Source of the DNA: Deroplatys truncata
Lineage: Eukaryota; Arthropoda; Insecta; Mantodea; Mantidae
DNA: 64,000 bases
Direction of reading: 5' to 3'
Assembly: GCA_030765065.1 (NCBI GenBank)
Contig: CM060978.1
Span: forward strand, 53,286,421 to 53,350,420
In this document: in pieces, positions 11,420 to 20,764 of the stretch
Position numbering within the stretch: position 1 is the stretch's first letter
How the letters are laid out: each line of letters begins with the position of its first letter
The notes under the pieces: generated by a model
Told to the model about the DNA's origin: nothing
Database searches by the model: none
What the model saw: only the letters and a program-made list of their open reading frames with translations
Position numbers and translations under genes: made by a program

Positions 11420-12664
11420 CACTATGTGATCAAAAGTATCCGGACACCTCCACAAACATACGTTTTTCACCTTAGGTGCATTATGGTGCCACCTACTGCC
11501 TGGTACTCATTATCCGCGACCTCAGTAGTCATTACACATCGTGAAATAGCAGAATGGGACGCTCCGTGGAACTCACGGACTTCGAACGTGGTCAAGTGAT
11601 TGGGTGTCACTTGTGTCAGAAATCTGTAGGCGAGATTTCTACACTCCTAAACATCCCTAGGTCCACTGTTTCTGATGTGATAGTGAAGTGGAAACGTGAA
11701 GGGACATGTACAGCACAAAAGCACACAGGCCGACCTCGTCTGTTGACTGACAGAGACCGCCCACATTTGAAGAGGGTCGTAAAATGTAATAGGTAGACAT
11801 CTATCCAGACCAGCACACAGGAATTCCAAACTGCATCAGGATCCACTCCAAGTACTATGGCAGTTAGGCGTAAGGTGAGAAACCTTGGATTCCTTTGTCA
11901 AGCGGCTGCTCGTAAGCCACACATCTCGCAGGAAAATGCCAAACAAACGCCTCGATTGGTGTAAGGAGCGTCAACATTACACGATTGAACAGTGGAAAAA
12001 CGTTGTGTGGAGTGATAAATGACGGTAACAATGTGGCTATCCGATGGCAGGGTGTGGTTTATGGCGAATGCCCGGTGAACGTCATCTGCCAGCGTGAGTA
12101 GTGCCAACAGTGAAATTCGGAGGTGGTGTTATGGTGTGGTCGTGTTTTTCCTGGAGGGGGCTTACCCCCCTGTTGTTTTGAGTAGCATGATCACAGCGCA
12201 GACCTACATTGACATTTTAAGCACCTTCTTACTTCCCACTGTTGAAGAGCAATTCGGGAATGGTAGTTGCATCTTTCAACACGATTGAGCACCTGTTCAT
12301 ACTGCACGGGCTGTGGCGGAGTGGTTACACGACAATAACATCCCTGTAATGGACTGGCCTGCACAGAGTCCTGACTTGAATCCTATAGAACACCTTTGGG
12401 ATGTTTTGGAACGCCGACTTCGTGCCAGGCCTAACTGACCTACATCGATACTTCCCCTCAGTTCCGCACCCCGTGAAGAATGTGCTGCCATTCCTCAAGA
12501 AACCTTCCAGCACCTGATTGAAAGTATGCCTGCAAGAGTGAACGCTGTCATCAAGGCTAAGTGTGGGTCAACACCATATTGACTTCCAGCATTACCGATG
12601 GAGGGCGCCACGAACTTGTACGTCATTTTCAGCCAGGTGTCCGGATACTTTTGATCACGTAGTG
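11420..12664 (+). mobile_element. Tc1-like DNA transposon, structurally complete, inactive
   Basis: The element is 1245 bp, flanked by TA on both sides (11418-11419 and 12665-12666). Its ends are inverted: CACTATGTGATCAAAAGTAT on the left and the complement of ACTTTTGATCACGTAGTG on the right, and the inverted region continues through CCGGACACC. The interior is the transposase pseudogene described separately. A second member of the same family is at 58735-60694. Confidence 0.93.
11554..12583 (+). pseudogene. Tc1 transposase pseudogene
   Basis: The ATG at 11554 opens MGRSVELTDFERGQVIGCH, a Tc1 paired-type helix-turn-helix (CQKSVGEISTLLNIPRSTVS), then the GRPRLLTDRD linker. A stop (TAG) follows KCNR at about 11796. 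After it the frame continues (EFQTASGSTPSTMAVRR, AARKPHISQENAK) and then shifts. The first catalytic block is VE-SDK-stop. Later blocks survive: FQHD with a stop directly after it near 12287, and [19 protein letters not shown] near 12370-12425, ending in KAKCGSTPY-stop. At least three nonsense changes and several frameshifts are visible. Confidence 0.9.
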
Positions 12665-12666
12665 TA

Positions 12667-13015
12667 GTTTATATATATTTTGGTATGTATATTGTATGTG
12701 TGTATTGCATGTATGCGTGTATTCTTTATTTATTTAATTATCTAGAAGGGTATATACAGCTACTGCTCTTAGGAATTTCATCTTTGCTGTTCCTATTCTT
12801 TTCTGTCTGTCCTGTTCATAGTCCAGTTTTCACATCCATATGTTGCCATTGACACTGTCTTTACTTTATAAAGTAATGACATTGCTTAAAGCTGTCAGAC
12901 CCACCACAAACTAATCTTGCATAGCGCTCGTAACGTGGCCAGGGACATTATTTTTACTACTGAGTTTCCTCAAATTGATTTCATAAAGACAAGAAATGCA
13001 GTGAAAAAACATTAC

Positions 13016-13068
<53 letters not shown>

Positions 13069-13097
13069 GTTAGATGGAAATTTTAGTGTCATGTCAA
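12667..13097. other. unassigned spacer with a TTA microsatellite
   Basis: No element recognised. A (TTA)n run occupies about 13012-13062. Confidence 0.5.
13012..13062. repeat. (TTA)n microsatellite
   Basis: About 17 uninterrupted TTA/ATT units. Confidence 0.95.
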
Positions 13098-13190
13098 AAT
13101 GTTGCTGGTAACTCAGTTGGTTGGACAATAGCACGGAAAGCCGAAGATCCGTGGTTCAAATCCTGGCTATGGCATTGAAGTTTTCAGTTT
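13098..13190 (+). mobile_element. SINE-1 head fragment
   Basis: TGGTAACTCAGTTGGTTGG (A box) and CCGTGGTTCAAATCCTGG (B box) are about 35 bases apart, followed by the family tail GGCATTGAAGTTTTCAGTTT. It lacks the upstream part seen in the copy at 30165. Confidence 0.7.
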
Positions 13191-13845
13191 TATTTAACCT
13201 TTACAACTTTAGCCTATACACGGATTGTGTGGAAGAAAAACTATTAATTAACTTTTATTATTTTTCCTGCCAATTCTCTATTTTAGGTGGCGGAATTAAG
13301 GCATTTCACCAGAGAATTCAGTATCGAGAAGGATTAAGTGTGCATTACTTTGTTATAATTCGTAACTAAACATTTATCATAGACTGAAGAGTCGATTATA
13401 TACATGGAATAAGGGATGCATGTCAGTCTGTGTTGGGTAGAGAGAGACGTGTGGGTATTAAAATATGACTTTTTAATTAGCGATTCGGAAACACCACATT
13501 ATTCCTGGTTACATACAGTTAATGTCTGTGAGGAGTGGACAATAGATGATTATTATGTGTTGTCAAATTCTGGAGCTTTGTAATTAATTGGACCTGTTAT
13601 CTATAATACTTAATTGGAAAATCGTTTCCATATTACAAATCTGCACGATGGAAATAATTTGATTGCTATCGCCTCTTAATCCCTGAATGAATCACATCTG
13701 CAATTGTTTTCCACGTCGTCATACGAGGTAATACGAAAGCTTAGCATCCGAGAGTACAGCTTTTACAATTATTCAAGTAAAATAAAATTTCATACGACTT
13801 TCTGCACATGCTGGCAGTTTACCATTATAACATGACTGTAAAGAT
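13191..13845. other. unassigned AT-rich DNA
   Basis: No element or gene recognised. Confidence 0.45.
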
Positions 13846-14512
13846 TTTTACTTTCTCTACTGTGTATAGTACGTAGGGGAAGCATTGTATTCCACCCAAA
13901 AATTCGATACCGAGATTTCACAGGAAATACATGTTTTGAGGCCCCTAAATCCAAAAAAGCAGAAACGAACAGTCGGATAAACACCAAACTTGGTATTTAG
14001 GTTCAGTATCTTCCAGAGATGTGACACGAAGGTTTTCAAGAAAATCCCCCCACCCCAGATTACCCTTTACATGGAACATTTTTCGAAAATTTTAGTTTTC
14101 TCAAAATTGGCTCTAACGATTCTGATTAAAGTATCATACGTTTTAGATATTTTTATGACAAATGAAATGTATATCTTGAATTTTCTGGGAATGTCTTCAA
14201 AAGTATTCTTCGTTGTGAACGAATTTTGCATAACTGGTAAACCATAAGAGATAGACAAAACTTTACTACACATAAAATGTAGATCACGTTAAAGTACACA
14301 ATTTTTGTCATATACATTTTTTGTTGTTGAGTGAACCATTTTTGAGATATTGCTTGTTATTGCCTTAAATTTTCCAATACTTATACTTTTTCTCAAATGG
14401 GAATTCGTTATTCATTTTTTATGTCCTGTTCATACAAAGAGAATAGAATGTTCCACATAGCAACCAGCTCTTAAAACATGTGACTATCGCTTAAAGGCTA
14501 CCAATTCCCCTT
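13846..14512 (-). mobile_element. H-repeat, 3' part (interrupted copy)
   Basis: This is an inverted copy starting TTTTTACTTTCTCTACTGTG and running to CTACCAATTCCCCTTG at 14512. There the CR1-like element begins with its TATG microsatellite tail. The remaining 5' part of the same H-repeat continues at 18191. The CA microsatellite region is deleted in this copy (gcagaaacgaac follows the ccaaaaaa block directly). Confidence 0.8.
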
Positions 14513-14709
14513 GTATGTATGTATGTATGTATGTATGTATGTATTTATTTATTCTGCAATTGGGTACTTCCCGGTGGCAGAATTAAACCGTACAAAATTT
14601 ACATCACCATGACTAGCTTACAATAATAATAATAATAATAATAATAAACAAGACTAACAATACAAAATGATTAATTTTAAATATTAACAAAGCTTTTAAA
14701 ATCCCTAAT

Positions 14710-14905
14710 TACTGAACCATTTATAATTTACTTAACTATTCACAATTACTTAACTATTCACCATTTACTTCAATATTCACAATTTACTTAACTATTCACA
14801 ATTTACTTAACTATTCTCAATTTACTTAACTATCTACAAAGTACTTAACAATTTACAAAGTACGTAACTATTTTCGAGGTACTTAACTATTTACAATTGG
14901 TCCTT
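14710..14905 (-). repeat. tandem units in the CR1-like 3' untranslated region
   Basis: Units of about 17-20 bases, ACTTAACTATTCACAATTT with variants, recur about ten times and decay towards 14900. They lie between the RT stop region and the microsatellite tail. Confidence 0.75.
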
Positions 14906-14982
14906 ATATTTAGTTACCAGTATTTTCAACCTGGTAGTGTCAACTTTAATAGTATAGTTTGTGAAATGAGTACACTAGTTAA

Positions 14983-17043
14983 TTAACCAACATTTATTCT
15001 GCTAATATTATTTCTGAACTGCTTTAAGGTCAGAGGACAGCCCTGAAAGGCTGCTACAGGCAATTCATTCCATTCCTCAATGGTTCTATTAACAAAAGAA
15101 AATTTTCCCACGTCGGTTCTGCACTTTCTACCCCTAATTTTAAACAGATGATCGTTTCGACCGTAGTGTGCTGGATTCTCTAACCTTTCTCTAACATCCG
15201 CCCAAGCATTTGAACCAGTATAAGCTTTAAATAACGCAACTAATCTATGTTTTTTACGCTTAACTTTTAGCGGTTCCCATTCATTCTCTTCACCTTTTGT
15301 AAACCCAAAATCTTTACCTCTCCTTATGAATTTTATAGCCCTTCTCTGCACTTTTTCTAAGGAATCAATCTGATTGACTCTGTATGGGTCCCAACATGCT
15401 ACTCCATATTCCATAACCGGCCGCACTAAAGATTTGTAGGCTAGTTCCCTGGTCTTTGCGCTCCCCTTTTTCAGTATTCTCATTACGAAATGCAATGCTT
15501 TCCACGCTTTCCTAGATGTACTATTTATCTGTTCCCCCCATCCAGCATTACTTGACAAGCACACTCCCAAATATTTGCAGCTGTCCACCTGTGGAATTGG
15601 TTCCCCGCCCATTTGATAGTTATGTATAATCTTCCCCTTAGTTCTGCTAAAAACAATGGACTTACTTTTCCCAGCATTAATTGTCATTTTGTTTGCTTCG
15701 GCCCACCACCTGATTTCATTTAGGTCGTCCTGAAGAGCAGTCTCATGCATGGAATTCCTAATCTTATTGTAAATAATACAATCGTCTGCGAACAGTCTTA
15801 TCTGGCATTTAATGTTTATATGGATATCATTAACAAAGATAAGAAACAGTAACGGGCCCAGTACCGAGCCTTGGGGCACGCCCGAACTTACGGTCCCCCC
15901 TTCTGACAGTTCTCTACCTACTCTTACTCTTTGCGTCCTCCCTTTCAAAAATTGTTCTACCCACAATACAACGCGATTATCAAGTCCCGCATTTGCTAGT
16001 TTCCGGATGAGTAAACTATGTGGCACTACGTCAAAAGCTTTAGAAAAATCTATCACCACTGCATCAGTCCTTCCCCCTGCATCCACCTCATCTGCCAAAT
16101 CTTGAATTAATGAAGTTGTTTGACTTTCACATGAATACCCGGATCTAAACCCATGTTGCGCTTTGTTGAACCACTGTTTGTTTTCTAAATCCTCCCGTAT
16201 GTATTCTGCAATTAGATGCTCCATTACTTTACACACTACCGACGTTAGGCTAACAGGTCGATAATTATGTATTTCTGTTTTATTACCCCCTTTGTATATT
16301 GGAACTACAATAGCGGATTTCCAGTCTTCCGGCAGTGCACGGTTGTTAATTGACATGTTAAACAATAGCATTAGGTAGGGAATCATGGCTTCTCCCCCTA
16401 TTTTTAATATTTCAGTAGGTACGTTGTCCGGCCCTCTTGGTTTTCGATTCCGTAGCATCTTGATCCTTTTACGTAATTTTGGCGCCATTATTTGAAAAAG
16501 CGATTCTCCACCACTCCTATTTTCCCGTTCAGGACTATCATCCATTTGATGAAAGACCGATACAAAATGTGCATTTAATATGTTCGCCTTTTCCTTATCA
16601 TTTATTACGGCAGTCCCGTTAACTTTGAAATCTGGTATGCCTTCTTTGTTACCCCTGCGTCTCCTCACATAATTGTAAAATGCTTTCCATCCATCACTTT
16701 CCTTATTTAAAATTTGTTCTAAAAACCGCTCCTGCGCTTGCAACTTTTCGTTTTGTAAATTCTTGGTTAATTCTTTAAATTTAATAAAATGCCATTCTGA
16801 TTTCCTCCTTTTATGATACGCGCGCCTTGTTTTCCTTTTAAGTGACCTAATACGTTTTGTATAAAATTCTGGATCAGCGTTATTTTTCATAACTTTAAAA
16901 GGTACATGTTTCATAATTGCTTCCGAAGTAAGTGTTTTGAAACTAGCCCAGGCTTCATTTACACTAGTGGCAGATTTTACGAAAGACCAATATTGCTCGC
17001 GTAGAAAATTCTGAATAGCAGCCCCGTCCGCTTTCTGGAAATT
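14983..17043 (-). CDS. reverse transcriptase part of CR1/L2-like ORF2
   Basis: This frame is open for about 687 codons, of which the last 643 follow the first internal ATG at 16914. The RT motifs run in order: LPEDWKSAIVVPIYKGG; NYRPVSLTSVVCKVMEHLI; QHGFRSGYSCESQ; VVIDFSKAFDVVPHSLL (first catalytic D); GVPQGSVLGPLLFLIFVNDI; RLFADDCIIY (FADD, the DD pair). A thumb and C-terminal domain follow (YLGVCLS, MEYGVACWDPY, KVQRRAIKFI). It would reverse transcribe element RNA at a nicked chromosomal target. All core catalytic residues are present, so this is among the youngest coding sequences in the window. The frame continues upstream into the endonuclease except for one TGA at 17044-17046. Confidence 0.9.
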   Translation of the reverse strand, partial: NFQKADGAAIQNFLREQYWSFVKSATSVNEAWASFKTLTSEAIMKHVPFKVMKNNADPEFYTKRIRSLKRKTRRAYHKRRKSEWHFIKFKELTKNLQNEKLQAQERFLEQILNKESDGWKAFYNYVRRRRGNKEGIPDFKVNGTAVINDKEKANILNAHFVSVFHQMDDSPERENRSGGESLFQIMAPKLRKRIKMLRNRKPRGPDNVPTEILKIGGEAMIPYLMLLFNMSINNRALPEDWKSAIVVPIYKGGNKTEIHNYRPVSLTSVVCKVMEHLIAEYIREDLENKQWFNKAQHGFRSGYSCESQTTSLIQDLADEVDAGGRTDAVVIDFSKAFDVVPHSLLIRKLANAGLDNRVVLWVEQFLKGRTQRVRVGRELSEGGTVSSGVPQGSVLGPLLFLIFVNDIHINIKCQIRLFADDCIIYNKIRNSMHETALQDDLNEIRWWAEANKMTINAGKSKSIVFSRTKGKIIHNYQMGGEPIPQVDSCKYLGVCLSSNAGWGEQINSTSRKAWKALHFVMRILKKGSAKTRELAYKSLVRPVMEYGVACWDPYRVNQIDSLEKVQRRAIKFIRRGKDFGFTKGEENEWEPLKVKRKKHRLVALFKAYTGSNAWADVRERLENPAHYGRNDHLFKIRGRKCRTDVGKFSFVNRTIEEWNELPVAAFQGCPLTLKQFRNNISRINVG

Positions 17044-17775
17044 TCAGCTAATTGATGTTTGTTCTAATTCAAACCGGTTTAATCGTCCCCCCCAGTTTAC
17101 TTCTAATTGCACACAATGGTGGTCACTGATACCTGGCAAGACCTCACATTCAGCAAACAAAGACTGGGGCCTGCATAAAAATACATCTAGTAAGGCTGAT
17201 TGCCGAGTACTTGTGTTAACGACTTGCAACAAACCCTGTTCCCAAACCAGAAAATTAACAAGAGTTTGGTCTTCGCCTCCTATTAACTGACCTTTCCAGT
17301 TTACATTTGGCAGATTTACATCCCCTGCTACAATAACGTTTCCCTTTACGGAAGAGATTTTTTCTATTAATTTATGCAACGTTTTGTGATTAGTTTCGCT
17401 AGGTGGTCTGTAGCAAGCTATTATTGTTATATTAATTCCTTCGTTTTTTTGATCAATAATTTCAATTGCCATAATCTCTACATCCTCTTCTACCCATAGC
17501 GCTTTGCTTTGTAACTCTGACTTAGCGCAAATAAAAATTCCCCCTCCCCTTCCGTCCCTGTCCCTCCTAAACACCCTGTAATCTGAGCTGAAAACTTCCG
17601 CATCATTTATATCAACATTTAGCCATGACTCCGTACCTATAATTACATTTGGATTACATATCTCCATTAAATTCCAAAACTCTACAACTTTATTCATAAT
17701 ACTACGGCAATTTACCTGTAACAGCCTTAAAAAGCCAGCCCCTACCTGTGAATCTTCGTTCCTCCGAGGTTGTTG
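17044..17775 (-). CDS. AP-like endonuclease part of the same ORF2
   Basis: The frame is open from just after the TGA at 17776-17778 to the TGA at 17044-17046. Motifs of apurinic-type endonucleases are in order: LLQVNCRSIMNKVVEFW (N-terminal strand), NVIIGTESWL (metal-binding E), GGGIFICAKSEL, IACYRPPS, VIVAGDVNLPNVNW (catalytic D/N), and GISDHHCVQLEV (SDH). This enzyme would nick the target for target-primed reverse transcription. The first ATG in frame is at 17697, but the homology begins upstream of it, so initiation there is unlikely to be the native arrangement. Confidence 0.88.
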   Translation of the reverse strand, partial: QQPRRNEDSQVGAGFLRLLQVNCRSIMNKVVEFWNLMEICNPNVIIGTESWLNVDINDAEVFSSDYRVFRRDRDGRGGGIFICAKSELQSKALWVEEDVEIMAIEIIDQKNEGINITIIACYRPPSETNHKTLHKLIEKISSVKGNVIVAGDVNLPNVNWKGQLIGGEDQTLVNFLVWEQGLLQVVNTSTRQSALLDVFLCRPQSLFAECEVLPGISDHHCVQLEVNWGGRLNRFELEQTSIS

Positions 17776-18190
17776 TCACTGTTGCTTCTGCCGCTTGCTG
17801 CCATCGCTCCACGTCGTCACCCTCCCGAACAAAGCTGCCAACTTCGAAGATCCACTTCGGTTTAAGTGCACACCGTCCCGTCCGTAGTCCCAGTCTTCAA
17901 TCCACGAATTTGGGTCCAGAAACTTCGCGCCCAGTCGCTCCGCTACCCATGCATACGAGTCGTTTACCTGCATTATCTTCCTCCAGTTGACATCGCGTCG
18001 TCTCAAAACTCCACTAACGACGATCTTCGCTGAGGGAAATAGCTGCCTTGTCCGTTTAACTAAGTCGTACATGTCTCCCATCACGTAGTTTACACTTCTC
18101 CGCAGGTCATTGCTCCCAACGTGCAATACAATCGTCTTATAGCTGTCTTCCATCTCCTCTTGCTTTTTCTCGATTTCCCCCAGCAGTCCT
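17776..18190 (-). CDS. esterase-like (SGNH-type) ORF1 fragment
   Basis: The last 138 or so codons before the TGA at 17776-17778 include VLHVGSNDLRRS (the G-x-N block of SGNH esterases), a hydrophobic strand KIVVSGVLRRRD, and DGVHLNRSGSSKL (the D-x-x-H block). Esterase domains in ORF1 are known from CR1/L2-clade elements. The serine block is absent because the element is truncated at about 18190. The open frame extends a further 52 codons through H-repeat sequence to 18348, but without an ATG at its start, so that extension is accidental. The frame is the same as that of the endonuclease and RT. Confidence 0.8.
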
Positions 18191-18315
18191 AAGAAAATTA
18201 GCAATAAGATTGACATCTCGATTAACATGAAACATATGGAGAAAAAGTGTTTGTAAAAATAGTTTGTACAAGAGTAGAGAAAGTCATGTGAGTGTAACAC
18301 ATCAGATTTTTTCAC
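18191..18315 (-). mobile_element. H-repeat, 5' part (other side of CR1-like insertion)
   Basis: It runs AAAATTAGCAATAAGATTG to TGTAACACATCAGATTTTTT, the intact 5' end of the H copy whose remainder is at 13846-14512. The next bases (cttcactttc) are not H-repeat. Confidence 0.85.
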
Positions 18316-18339
18316 TTCACTTTCTTCATAATGTAGTGG

Positions 18340-18590
18340 CGTAATCAAATAGGTTCGATGTAACCTGTTTTTCTTGACAGTTCACCCACAGGCGTGCAGA
18401 ATACAAAACTTCTCCAATCTCTCCTGCAGTAGCAATAATCACTGCACGTCACGGCAGTCATTGCAAACTCACTCGGAGAACAGCACATTTCGTCGCACCA
18501 GAAACACACTCGCTAAATTGCTCCTAAATCACTGACCAACTCAAGTGACTCGCTTACTCCGTCTCTGGCAAGCTCGCTTTCATATGTAGC
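18340..18590 (-). promoter_or_regulatory. possible 5' untranslated region downstream of heat-shock-like promoter A
   Basis: On the minus strand, downstream of the heat-shock elements and a weak TATA-like CATATGAAAG (near 18577-18586), there is about 230 bases of GAGT/AAGTGA-rich leader-like sequence. It contains one short frame (about 47 codons, MCCSPSEFAMTAV...) that ends near 18345. The leader runs directly into the 5' end of the H-repeat. The function is inferred from arrangement alone. Confidence 0.4.
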
Positions 18591-18606
18591 CCGTGGAGGC
18601 TTCCAC

Positions 18607-18672
18607 AGAATATTCTAGAATATTCTGGACGCACGTTATGGAAATGGGGGAAAGGAAACTTCCAGAAGATTT
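18607..18672 (-). promoter_or_regulatory. two heat-shock elements (promoter A)
   Basis: Block 1 at 18608-18625 is GAATATTCTAGAATATTC: four alternating GAA/TTC units at exact 5-base spacing. Block 2 at 18655-18672 is GAAACTTCCAGAAGATTT: four units at exact 5-base spacing with one mismatch. Arrays of three or more inverted nGAAn units are the binding sites of heat-shock factor. Two such arrays 47 bases apart, just upstream of a TATA-like site on the minus strand, are typical of Hsp promoters. No Hsp coding sequence follows. Confidence 0.7.
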
Positions 18673-18899
18673 TGGTTATCCGGCAATAGCGCTTCCGCTG
18701 ATTAGTAGAATAAGAGCGCTACTTATGTTTGATTATCCCCGACTGCTCGGCGCCAACCTCCCAATAACCTCCTGCAACAGCCGCTGCGTTACAAAAAAGA
18801 TTCAGAGAAATTCGTATTTTTCTGTGTATTTATGTTTTCATTATACATTTTTGTAGCTGCATAGAAGCATGCAGACAACAATATACTGTTTAAAAAGCA

Positions 18900-19490
18900 A
18901 AATGCAATATGTTGGCTTTGATATTAAACATCTCAGATGTGTATTGATTAATACGGTTAGAAATGTCTCGAGTACTGCTAAGTTACAAAAACTTATTAAC
19001 ACATATTAACGTTTTCTACCATTTTTTTCGCTCTAAATTTCCATCTGTTCTCTTTCTAGTTCTGAAGACTTCTAAAACTCATTCAGAACGAAGAGGATTT
19101 CACAGGCTATTCAAGGAAAATTCAAGATATGTATTTTGTTTGTCATGTAAACATCTTTAAGATGTACATTTCAATCAAAAACATTGTAATAATTTTTGAG
19201 AAATAAAAATATATAATAATAACGAAGAAAATCCCAAGTAAAGTGTATTTTGGGGTGGCAGATTTTCGTGAAAATCTTTGCTTAGCATCTTTGAAAGAAG
19301 CTGAACTTATATACAAAGTTTGGTATCTATCAGATTTTTATGATTTTAAATTATGCCATTCCAGTTAAACACACCTAGAAAGCTTTATCTAAACTTGTGG
19401 GCTCAAAACATGTATTTTCGGTGAAAGCTGACATGGAGTTTTTGGGTGGAATACAATACTTCCTGTATTTATTATTAAGTAGAAAAAGAA
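18900..19490 (+). mobile_element. diverged H-repeat
   Basis: The sequence follows the old H subfamily (aagaggatttcacaggctattc, gtgtattttggggtggcag, tttgggtggaatacaatactt) and ends in a degraded terminus attaagtagaaaaagaag. The 5' end is poorly defined. Confidence 0.55.
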
Positions 19491-19530
19491 GTAATGGACA
19501 GATTTAATTTGTTATTTTGGCTGCTAGAAC

Positions 19531-20456
19531 TTTTACTTTCTCTACTACGTATAGTAAGTAGAGGAAGTATTGTATTCCACCCAAAAATTCGATACCGAGA
19601 TTTCACCGGAAATATATGTTTTGAGACCCCCTGAATACAGCATTTCTGGAAACATGTCCGTGTGTGTGTGTGTGTGTGTCTGAACAGCATAACTCAGAAA
19701 CGAACAGTCGGATAAACACCAAACTTGGTATTTAGGTTCAGTATCTTCCAGAGATGCGACACGAAGGTTTTCAAGAAAATCGCCCCACCCCAGATTACCC
19801 TTTACATGGAACATTCTTCGAAAATTTTAATGTTCTCAAAAATGGCTCTAACGATTTTGATTAAAATATCATATGTTTAAGATATTTTCATGACAATTAA
19901 AATGTAAATCTTGAATTTTATGGAACTGTCTCCAAAAGTATTCTTCATTGTAAACGACTTTTGCATAACTGGTAAACCATACGAGATAGACAAAATTTTA
20001 CTATACAAAAAATGTAGATCGCGTTAAAATACACAATTTATGTCATATGCATTTTTTTATTGAGTGAACCATTTTCGAGATATTGCTTGTTATTCCCCTA
20101 AATTTTTCAATATTTATTTTCTCAAATGGGAATTCGTTATTCATTTTTTTGTCTTGAACATGCGAAGAGTATTAATCTGTGGCAAAGAGAATGGTGCTGC
20201 ACATAGCAACCAGCTATTAAGAGATATGTCTATGCTTAAAGGCTACTGCATTTCTATATTGCCCTTGCAATTACAAAACAAATATTTTTATAACTGGTCG
20301 CTATGTGTAATATGTAATTGTCTTTTCATGTCAAAACATCGTTTTGCAAATGTTTACCTCGATTAATATGACATGGATGGAGAATAAGAGTTTGTAAAAA
20401 TAGTTTGTACAAGAGTAGAGAAAGTCATGTGAGTGTAACACATAAGATTTTTTAAC
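19531..20456 (-). mobile_element. H-repeat copy, full length (long variant)
   Basis: It opens ACTTTTACTTTCTCTACTACG and closes GTGTAACACATAAGATTTTTT. The GT tract lies at 19659-19678. Near 20170-20260 it contains the variant segment attaatctgtggcaaagagaatggtgctgc, shared with the copies at 30612, 34915 and 47838, which defines a subfamily. Confidence 0.8.
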
Positions 20457-20764
20457 TACAGAGGAATCATTGGTGCAGTCACGTCAATGCCTCAAATATT
20501 ACACTTTAATCCAAATCATTAGAGGTCTTTTTGTGAAAATAAAAATATAATAAATATTTCTCCATGTAAGAACTATATGGGGTGATTCTGAAAATAATAT
20601 TAATAATGAAGTTGTGAGACCTCGATGTATTCCTTTACAAATATTAATACCTTATAAACATATTTATTGCTTTCTTATTTGGTTTTTATCATTTTATTTT
20701 TTGATGTTATTAGAAAAGGGAAGATACAGTGATAAATAGAAATGAACAACGGAGATTGCAGTGG
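20457..20764. other. spacer with a weak H-like trace
   Basis: A segment near 20490-20600 resembles the H middle (tttaatccaaatcattagaggtc, ctccatgtaag) but too weakly to delimit. Nothing else is recognised. Confidence 0.4.

Larger units (their letters stand above)
14513..18190 (-). mobile_element. CR1/L2-like non-LTR retrotransposon, 5' truncated
   Basis: The element is about 3.7 kb. It contains, on the minus strand, an esterase-like ORF1 remnant, an AP-type endonuclease and a reverse transcriptase, all in one frame. Its 3' end carries an ATAA/CATA microsatellite (14513-14550) and a 3' untranslated region with tandem CTTAACTATTYACAATTTA units. It interrupts an H-repeat: CTACCAATTCCCCTTG on one side and AAAATTAGCAATAAGATTG on the other are neighbours in intact H copies, separated there only by a short CATCTACAAG-type stretch. 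It is therefore younger than that H copy. Confidence 0.88.

Noticed and set aside
17776-18348. 190-codon open frame starting upstream of the CR1-like ORF1
   Set aside because: The first 52 or so codons are leader and H-repeat sequence and begin at TTG, not ATG. Only the part from about 18190 is element-encoded.
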